A stretch of DNA of 64,000 bases, from assembly GCA_012656075.1 (NCBI GenBank), contig JAAKBF010000037.1, positions 169,999 to 233,998 of the forward strand, given 5' to 3'. Position numbers and translations under genes: made by a program. This stretch comes from Phytophthora hibernalis. Lineage: Eukaryota > Oomycota > Peronosporomycetes > Peronosporales > Peronosporaceae. Positions 56,979 through 64,000 of the stretch are shown piece by piece; the stretch's first letter is position 1, and each line of letters begins with the position of its first letter. The notes beneath the pieces were generated by a model. That model worked only from the letters and a program-made list of their open reading frames with translations, ran no database searches and had not been told where the DNA came from.

Positions 56979-58325
56979 TTCGGCTTCAACGCAACAGCAC
57001 AACAATTCGCTGAGTCAGGTCGGCGATGTTGGGCTTGCGCAGGGCTCCTGTCGGTTCCCTTTGCGGTTCGCCACAGCCGGGGTTCAGTTGAGTGTTGCTC
57101 CCAACAAGTACCAAGCTGCAAACTTTTCCAGAGACTCGCGTGAGCGGGCCAGTCTCCGTGCAAAACCCTGTGCCCTCCACCAAAGAATGGACGGCAGCGC
57201 GCTAGCGCGTTTACAGGTCACCAGGCGCCGATTACGCCCAGCTAGGAGGTTACGGTGTCCTGGGTTGTGCAGACCCACCGGCTCGTCGAATCGACGAGAC
57301 TTGGCTTCGCTTGGTAGCGAGAAGTGCCCACCCCAGGCCGACCTTGATCTCTTGGCACTACCAGACGGCTTCCCTACAAGCTATGCCTCTCGGGGATCGA
57401 CGGCAGGCATAATCCAGCCCACGCAGGGACTTACCGGAAAAGTGTACGCTGTTCTTGGACTTAGAAGATTCTGCTCTGATTGTTATCTCTATGTCTTCGG
57501 AGAACGACTTCGGGCTCTTCCTATGGTCTTCTATCGGTCCTATACAAATATCTAATGAAATGGAGTCGTTACAGATCTCCCTGCGACTCTTCGCTCAGCT
57601 CCGTCCCTTGGTGTCGAGCTGTTTACCTACCTCTCTGCGACTCTTCGCCCAGATCCTGATTTATCCCCAGTTGGTATATCTCCCTCGAGGCATATTCTCG
57701 CCAAGTCGACTTTCGCCGAGTCCAACTTTCGCCGAGTCGATTATCGCCGTGTCCGTCCATCGCTGAGTCCAGCTAAGTGCGATCAAGTCCGTTCCCTGTT
57801 GAGTGCGATGTATCCACTTGGCGGTGTATCCACTTGATCCTCTTGAGTGCAATGTACCCACTGGTCTAGTTTAGGCGTCCCTCGTGTAGGGTCACCTAAA
57901 ATATGGATTTCCCTACACCACAACTGCCCCGGGCGTGATACGAGCCAGGATGGTTTGTGTCTCGACCATCACTCCGTTCTACAACTTACCTTCAGTTGGA
58001 AATCTCGTCGGGTCAAGTTCTGTCATCTTCAGTAAGCCTGTCGAGGACGCCACTGCTTCTCTCGGTGACCAGGTACGCCTCCCGCGCTTGGTATTATCCT
58101 TGTCCTCGCCGATGGTAATCTAACCCACCGCGTGTGTGCGCTTAGCAGCTTCCCGTTGCGCCCCTACAGCTACCGCCGCCTCGTCGAGTCGGTTCTTCAC
58201 AGCGAGCTCATTTTCTCCTCAGGTGTGATCGACTTCCTCGATCGCGGCCGTAGAAGCGCTGTTCGCACGTCGTCGGACCTCCAAGCCCAAGTTTCGTCGC
58301 TTCGGACCCGTTCATCGACTCATCG
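56979..58325. other. No confident gene; leader or LTR-like region before the gag-like ORF
   Basis: No coding motif. It contains a short tandem repeat at 57698-57770 and long C/T-rich phrases. This could be the 5' LTR and leader of the retroelement to which the 58.3-62.0 kb pseudogene belongs, but I found no second LTR copy. Confidence 0.4.
57698..57770 (+). repeat. Short tandem repeat, ~15-bp unit (tttcgccgagtcnnn)
   Basis: Five near-adjacent copies: ctcgccaagtcgac, tttcgccgagtccaac, tttcgccgagtcga, ttatcgccgtgtccg, catcgctgagtcc. The same 'cgccgagt' word is scattered through the next 4 kb. Confidence 0.65.
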
Positions 58326-61300
58326 ATGGATTCTCAGGACCTTGTCGACTTGACAAACTCGCTGGGTTCGCCGGAGCCTTCCGTCGCTGGGTCCAGTCAA
58401 GCTCCGACGCCCTCTGCTGAGGCCACCCAAGATCCCCAGGAGGCTGATACTTCGGATCGGCCGGGACCGCTGTACTCATCGGTGGATATTGCTGATAGCT
58501 CAGCCAACCTAGCTGAGCCAGTGGGTGACTCGGCGAATCTCGCGGCAGGCGATTCCGCTGTCCTCGCTGGGATTCGTCGAGCCCTTGCTCAGCAAGGAGA
58601 AGAGCAGAGACAGCGTGATTCTTCTCTCGCTCAGCTGGTCTCGTTTCTGCTGACCAGCTCTCCTCCATCCGCCGACGCTGCAACTCGCCAAGCCATTCTT
58701 GGGGCAAAATCGCCAGCTTCTATCTTGGCTGCGTTGCAACGTGATGTTGTGTCTCTCCCGGATGTGTCTGCCGAAATCGTCGGGTTTCGGACTAAGCTCG
58801 CCAAGTCTGAGCGAGTGGCTTCTGCTTGGTACAAGAGAATGGAGTCGGCGATCGCTGAGTCGGCCTCTTTGCGCCACCAGTTAGATACCGTCACCAAAGA
58901 GCTCGTTACCAAAGAACCCGATCTATCGTTCAGGTTCTTTGCGCACAACTGAGCTAACATAATCGTTTAACAAGACGATCGCTCAGCTCACGGCGGAGTC
59001 CCGGACCATTGTCGCTCAGCAAAGCGACCGTACTCGTGCTGCCGAGGCGACCATTCGGAAGCTCCACGGTCTTGCTTTGCTCGGGCTCTCCGGGAAGCTC
59101 GTCGAACGATCGAGACGTTGCAGGGTACCTTCCTGCGGCAGAAGCGTATTATCTCTCACCGCGGTCGCTACCACGTACACGACCCGCACTTGGTTGTCGC
59201 TGCTCTGGGTGGCGTGGACGTCCCGGGACTGGATCCTAGGGATCTCCAGATTAACGCTCGTCTTTATCGGCTACTCGCCGAGCGCTTTCCGAGTCGTTGG
59301 AGCTTCGTTCTTCGCGTCGGTCCTGCGAAGTTACTCTCTCTCCACCCAGCGAACGCGTCGAGCGGCGTATCTTCGGGCTCAGCGATTCCGGCTTCGGCGA
59401 GCTCTGCTAATGTTACCCCGGTGAGTGCAGCGTTGGTGGTTTCTCCGTCGTTCTCCGCGGTATCGTCTGCTTCTTCGACGAGATCTTCACGCCACAAACG
59501 GTCCAAGTCGGCTTCGCGCCACCGGAGACACCGTTCGGTTTCCCAACTAAGGAGCGCGCCACTAAAGACGTTGACTCCGGCCGAGCGCCTCCGTCGGTAT
59601 TCTAACCCAACGAATCCGACGGCGGCCGGCCTGGCGGAGCCGGTCAAAGGGTGTTTCTCGGCGAGTTTGAAAACCCCGTGCCTGGCGAGGAGGGTTTCGA
59701 CGCATCGACGACTTTACTCCGGGCGGAAGTGGTCGCTCAGCATGCGCCTTCGCTGCTTATTCCAGGGCGGCGTCGTCTCCGCTCTCCGGCGGCTGGTCTC
59801 AGCCGCGTTAATGCTAGCAGCTATTACCCACAGCGACACTCGCTGAGCCCTCCTCACGACGACAATCCGGTCGAAGTCGATGGGACCGACGTCCAAGTCG
59901 ACGAGTCACCCGATCTTGGGGCAGACTCGTCGATCTCCGTTGATCCAGACTTGACGAGTTCGTCAGCCGTTTAGGTGAGTTTATCTCTGACCACGAGCTC
60001 CTCGCTCGGTCATATAAGTTCTTCGCCGAGTCCAGCATCTGGATCTGTGGCCTCCACTGACTCGTCGATAGAGTCGGCCCCCGCAATGGTCTCGTTGAGT
60101 TCGTCTACTTCCGTGGCGACTCCTTCGCTGAGTTCCGTTGTCTCCGTTCCGGCGTCGACTAGCCCTACTGTGCCTCTTTCTCTCGGCTCTGCTCGCCCCT
60201 CTCGAGCAGCAGCAAAACGTTCTACTTGCATTACTCAGGCAGTGCTCGCCGCGTTAGACGTCCTTGACGAAGATGCTTTGGATGGTTCACCTATTTCAGC
60301 TTCGCAGAAGGTGGCGGGGTCGTCCCCTCTGGTGACAGTGAGCTTGGAATCCCGCCGAGCCAGACCAGCGATTCACTGTCAACTTCTCAGCTGTCACCGG
60401 TTGGTTCTCTTGTGAGCTCATCGAACGGGATGTCTCATCCAGATTTCCTTATGGATGTCGAGGCCGAAGATAGCTGTTCATCGTCAGCTAGCACCGTGAT
60501 CCTCTTGGACCGAGCACCTGCACGTGGCAAGCTACAGAGCTATACCGATGCTCGTCGATAAGCTCCGCGTTCCGTCAAACGAGGGAGTGCGTCGGTTCCT
60601 CGATCGAAGGACTCGTAAAAAACGAGCAGCCCCCAAGTCTTCTCACCGAGCTGCCAAGAAAGCCAAGAACTCATCGATTGTTGAAGATTCTGGTCGTGCA
60701 AGATTGTTCCGGCCTCTGACGCAGCCGAGCTTAAGGCTTCGGCACCCAAGACGGCACGGGCCGCTGCTCCTGTCGCCAAGTCGTCTGCTAAAGCTAAGGC
60801 GCCGGCTTCCAACAAGCGTTCGACGGGTTCCCGCTCATCGAGATCCTCCAAGAAGACCTCAAGCGTTCCTTCGCCGAGGCAGCCTCCGACGACCCCTGAC
60901 ACGGTGGAATTGCCCGCACCGTTGAAGCCACCAATCGCGTCGCTGCGTGCTCGTGCGGCACAGGCAATTGCGCGTGAGGTTCGAGACTCCTTCCATGCGT
61001 CAGACTCGCAACGTGGAGTTCTATCATTATGGGTCCGCTCGTTGCTGGGCGAAAATTGTTGGCTTGTCGTTCCCCGGTCAAGATGCTAAATATCGGAGGC
61101 AAGTCTAGTGTGGCGCCGACGCCAACTACTCTCGACGGGCTTCAGAAGTGGATGGATGCGTTCAATCCGTCTCATTCATGCCAACAAGCTCTCGCCAAGT
61201 TCCGGAGACTCCATTTTCGTCCCGGCGAGCGAGATTGACGCTGCCCGCCAACGGCTGCATTCCAGAAGAAGTCGGCGAAATCGACGACTCCTTTGATGAT

Positions 61301-61981
61301 CGTTTGCGACGCTTGGGCTCGTTTCATGGGCGATAGTCGGGAATTCGGCATGTCGGAACCTCACGATTCTCCTACGTAAGCTTTTCGTGGCTCTCTGGGA
61401 GAGGAATCACTGGATCCTGGATTCATGTGTCTTGTTGGGTTTACACCCAGACCTAAATCCAGGCTCGCCCGCGTCGGAGTTCGCCGCCAATCTCGAGTTG
61501 TGGGCGGTGTACAATCTTGCGCATGAGCGCCGAGACGAGCTGTTGCGGATCGTCATGAAGTCTTACGAGGAGGCACTCTGGGCTGCATTCAGTTCTCGCT
61601 CATCTCAAGGCCTTTCGCCGAGTCCCGACTCCGAGCTCTATTTTGAGCCTACGGTCCCCACGTATTCGTTGATTAACCAGCCAATGTTCCCGTCTTGTTC
61701 GCATTGATCGCTGATCTCAAGGACTTGGACGTTTAAGAAACCTGGCGAGTGTGGTGGGTGACTCGTCCAGAGTTGCACCCATACAACACGTGCTTCCGTC
61801 CGCGCAACCGAGAGTTTCCAATGTTTGCCCCAGGGGATTTTCCGTCGGCGACGCCGAGAGGGCCTTGCAGGAGGACACTGATCCCAACGAACCAGAGCCT
61901 CCTGTTTGTGACGAGAATGCTCATCCTCCGGCCAATCGTGTCGGTCTTCACATTTTCGAGCAAATTTTCGACGAGGCCTAA
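58326..61981 (+). pseudogene. Long Ser/Ala-rich gag-like protein, many frameshifts
   Basis: ATG 58326 opens MDSQDLVDLTNSLGSPEPSV, then an acidic, Ser/Pro-rich stretch and a helical region (SASLRHQLDTVTKELVTKEP). Later frames give a conserved-looking block (RYHVHDPHLVVAALGGVDVP, about 59165), a very long Ser/Thr/Arg-rich linker, Lys/Ala-rich text (ARAAAPVAKSSAKAKAPASN) and a well-formed domain at 61387-61707 (VALWERNHWILDSCVLLGLH, ELWAVYNLAHERRDELLRIV). It ends NRVGLHIFEQIFDEA before TAA at 61981. At least six frame changes are needed. The mix of helical and basic regions and the retroelement setting suggest a gag or gag-like protein, but I see no zinc knuckle. Confidence 0.5.
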
Positions 61982-62179
61982 GCAGTCGTTTTGCTGAGAC
62001 TCCCAGTTCGCCCAGTTGCAGTTTTCGATGAGTCTTGGTAGTTATTTCTTTTTCTTCATGTAGTCCGTACTCATCCATCTCGTAATATCAAAAATATAAG
62101 TTGACGCAGTAGCTTTTGCTCATTCGACCTGCCTGCTTGTCTTCACAGGTCGGTGGTATTTTGTCATATTCAATAGATT
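61982..62179. other. Spacer between opposing pseudogenes
   Basis: No coding signal. The 3' ends of the gag-like pseudogene (+) and the Gypsy pol fragment (-) face each other here. Confidence 0.4.
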
Positions 62180-62897
62180 TTAACACTCGTCTACAACTTG
62201 CACCATTTGCAGACGGTTTTCACGTTTCTTTTGTCGAAGATAGTCGAAGAGAAGACCTCCACACGATAAATTTGACAGTGGTTTCCAGCTGGGTTCGTCA
62301 TAGCCCACCTATTTTACCAGAAACCGGCGCTGGGCTCGGTCCGTACACGTCGAGAGTGGCATTTCGTCCTTAAGGATGGCTTCGACTTCAAATCGACCAG
62401 TCCGCTCGTCAGGTTCCCAGCTGTCTTCTGGGAGCAATTCCTCGTCGAAATCGAATCGATCGGTTTCGCCGAGTCCTTTGACTAGCGAAGTCGTAGGCCT
62501 TTCGCCGAGTTCGGTCACTTTCTTCAGTCTGGACACGTGGACTACAGGATAGAACCGGTAGCCGCTCTTGTCTGGCAACTCCAACTCGTAGGGGTGGTGT
62601 AGTGCGTTGGAAAAGATGGATGGAATGCGACTTCGAGAATAAGTCACCGTCGAGAGACCTTCAGGGCACCTGACAAAGTGTTCCCACGACTGGAGTCGTA
62701 CTTGTCCGGAGTACCAAGATACTGCTGAAGAGTGATGGTCGACGATCGACATTCGACGATCGACGTTCGTACTTAAGGTCGAACTTCAACGAACGCATCA
62801 CGGGAGCGTAAACAAGATTGTGCCGTTGGACAAGTACGCACGGGAGGCAGCCGGTCATCAGATGATGTGTGGACAAAAGGTGAGTCGAAGATCGCAC
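62180..62897 (-). pseudogene. Gypsy integrase C-terminus with chromodomain, fragment
   Basis: The minus strand from 62752 gives HHPYELELPDKSGYRFYPVV and HVSRLKKVTELGERPTT, the end of a Gypsy integrase. FDFDEELLPEDSWEPD follows, then a chromodomain (FEVEAILKDE, RRFLVK). A TAG at about 62313 replaces the conserved Trp of KWVGYDEPSW, after which the frame continues to TAA at 62180. The upstream integrase core is missing. Such chromodomains steer integration to particular chromatin. This is not part of the Gypsy at 19.8 kb, which lacks this region. Confidence 0.82.
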
Positions 62898-63515
62898 GAA
62901 GTGAGTGTAGTCAGCGCGGAGTGTAGGAAGATTGTAGGTCAGTCACGAATTAGCAACCAAGAGGTCAAGGCAAATCAACCTTCTTTGGACACTAAGTGTT
63001 TCTGTCGTCTGCTTCTGTGAAGTTCTACACGTTCTTCAGTAGATCGAGGGACACTCGCCGTGGTCTCAACCCCCAACCCGTGTCTGACAGGAAGGCACGT
63101 TAAACTCAAGTCCCGCGAGGGCAGGTATAGCAACAAAATCCTGCAAGGGCAGGAATAGCAACTCGTCGGCAACGACAACCAAGGAATAGCGGCTCGTCGA
63201 CCAAGACGACCAAGGAATAGCTGCTCGTCGACCCCGACAATCAAGGCAAAGCAAAGCAACCCTCAACGGAGAAGAAGTCACGTCTATTAGAGAGACGCTT
63301 CGACTTACAAGACTCGACGTTCGCGTGAAGGTTTTCACGCAGACGTCGCCCGCAGACAACTTTAGCATCGAACGCTTGACCACCCGTCCAACGAAATCAC
63401 GTTAGTCAAGACCCCGGGAATTCAGCGCGCCGCACACGACGCACAGTGTGTGAAGTGCGCTTTGTGTGTAGATTGACCCTCCAGAACGCATATTCTGAGA
63501 GCCCGCTCCACCACA
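62898..63515 (+). repeat. Probable 5' LTR region of a Gypsy element that leaves the window
   Basis: The region ends CCACCACA immediately before a primer-binding-site-like sequence, so the LTR 3' boundary is near 63515. The 5' boundary cannot be placed, because the partner LTR lies beyond the window. It contains the tandem repeat at 63115-63256. Confidence 0.55.
63115..63256 (+). repeat. Tandem repeat of ~32 bp inside the LTR region
   Basis: Four imperfect units built on 'caaggaatagcngctcgtcga(cc)' with a shared 'ggcaggtatagcaac' beginning. Repeats inside LTRs often act in transcription, but nothing here shows that directly. Confidence 0.7.
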
Positions 63516-64000
63516 ATGGTGCCGCGACCCGGGACTACTGGTTCTGAAGATGGGATTCAAGTTAAACTAGAGCCCGAAGCACGAGCTCCGACGACTCAAG
63601 GATCGTCGCCGGAAATTCAGCTCGCAATGAGATCCGACCCGCCACAGATTCCCGAGGGTGTGGCTCCGGAATCTAGATCGAGGTGAAGGAGGAGTACGAA
63701 GAAAAGTACCCAATTCCCGATATGCCTCCCCGGGAGCCACCACGGGTTCTGCTGCCAAGCAGAGTCCGCCTGGGTTATCGACGGAAAGTCGTTCGTCGAA
63801 AGATAACCCGGTGTCCCACCAGACACCAAAGAAGACACGAAAGAATACCACGCCTATGAAAGCGCCGGAGTCGGAAGATGAAGACCTGGCGAAGCCTCGA
63901 GCTCCGCTACCCGAACTAACGGCCAGCCTGGTCCATGAGTTTGGGTTTCAAGAACTAACCCGACTTCTGCAAGAAGATCCAGTGTTGAGCACCCTCGACG
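63516..64000 (+). pseudogene. Gypsy gag N-terminus, frameshifted, cut by the window edge
   Basis: An ATG at 63516 overlaps the primer site; the true start may be a later Met. The frame reads GSEDGIQVKLEPEARAPTT and stops at 63686. Neighbouring frames continue with IEVKEEYEEKYPIPDMPP and then KAPESEDEDLAKPRAPLPEL and VHEFGFQELTRLLQEDP. Two frame changes (near 63680 and 63750) are needed. The composition is acidic and Pro/Ser-rich, as in gag N-termini. The remainder lies outside the window. Confidence 0.6.
63517..63534 (+). promoter_or_regulatory. tRNA primer-binding site of the Gypsy element
   Basis: TGGTGCCGCGACCCGGGA starts with TGG, the complement of a tRNA CCA end, directly after the LTR end CCACCACA. 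This is the expected place for first-strand priming. Which tRNA is used was not determined. Confidence 0.65.

Overview
The window reads as a gene-poor, transposon-rich stretch of an oomycete nuclear genome, most likely Peronosporales / Phytophthora-like. The grounds are very short introns (about 50-80 nt) with GTAAG/GTACG donors, a mix of transposon families typical of these genomes (Helitron, MULE, piggyBac, pogo/Tc1, Crypton, Copia, Gypsy), and a few conserved eukaryotic genes squeezed between them. The species cannot be named from sequence alone. No rRNA gene, tRNA gene, CRISPR array or bacterial-style operon was seen.

Layout. 0.5-1.5 kb: internally deleted Tc1/mariner element with about 250-bp inverted ends. 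2.3-7.05 kb: a broken MULE transposase between a distant pair of about 90-bp inverted repeats. 7.45-8.65 kb: a two-exon gene of unknown function. 9.8-15.5 kb: a decayed Helitron (minus strand) with Rep HUH and Y2 motifs and a Pif1-type helicase. 16.1-24.96 kb: a tandem array of about 310-bp units, interrupted by a block with an unknown minus-strand gene and by a Gypsy element (19,777-24,382) with near-identical 250-bp LTRs and a 5-bp target duplication. 25.1-26.0 kb: a frameshifted SET-domain methyltransferase. 27.3-29.0 kb: a chromodomain protein gene with frameshifts. 29.2-30.1 kb: the 26S proteasome subunit RPN12, which looks intact with three exons.

30.2-43.8 kb holds the most striking structure. 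A gene for cytosolic 5'-nucleotidase III (UMPH-1 family, minus strand) is cut into three pieces. A Copia element (30,490-35,515; TSD TTCAG) separates the C-terminal piece from the middle piece. A piggyBac element (35,750-43,272; TSD TTAA) separates the middle piece from the N-terminal exons. The piggyBac carries a pogo-like element (35,894-39,894; TSD TA), which in turn carries a MITE (39,544-39,807; TA). Removing the insertions at the target duplications leaves a gene of normal family length, so the layers can be ordered in time.

44-48.5 kb: a 5S-rRNA-like pol III promoter fragment, a transposase C-terminus with a PCNA-binding-like motif, a GC-rich tandem repeat and a Crypton tyrosine recombinase. 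48.9-54.1 kb: two convergent paralogues of a membrane sulfatase-fold protein with five membrane helices, an architecture like bacterial LtaS. 54.5-55.1 kb: a small TatA/TatB-like protein gene. 56-64 kb: a second MULE, a long Ser/Ala-rich gag-like pseudogene, a minus-strand Gypsy chromodomain fragment, and the 5' end of a Gypsy element that runs out of the window.

One caution applies throughout. Single-base frameshifts occur in mobile elements and also in otherwise good host genes (chromodomain gene, both sulfatase-like genes, TatA/B-like gene). Some may be assembly errors rather than decay. RPN12 and the 376-residue gene have no visible frameshift.
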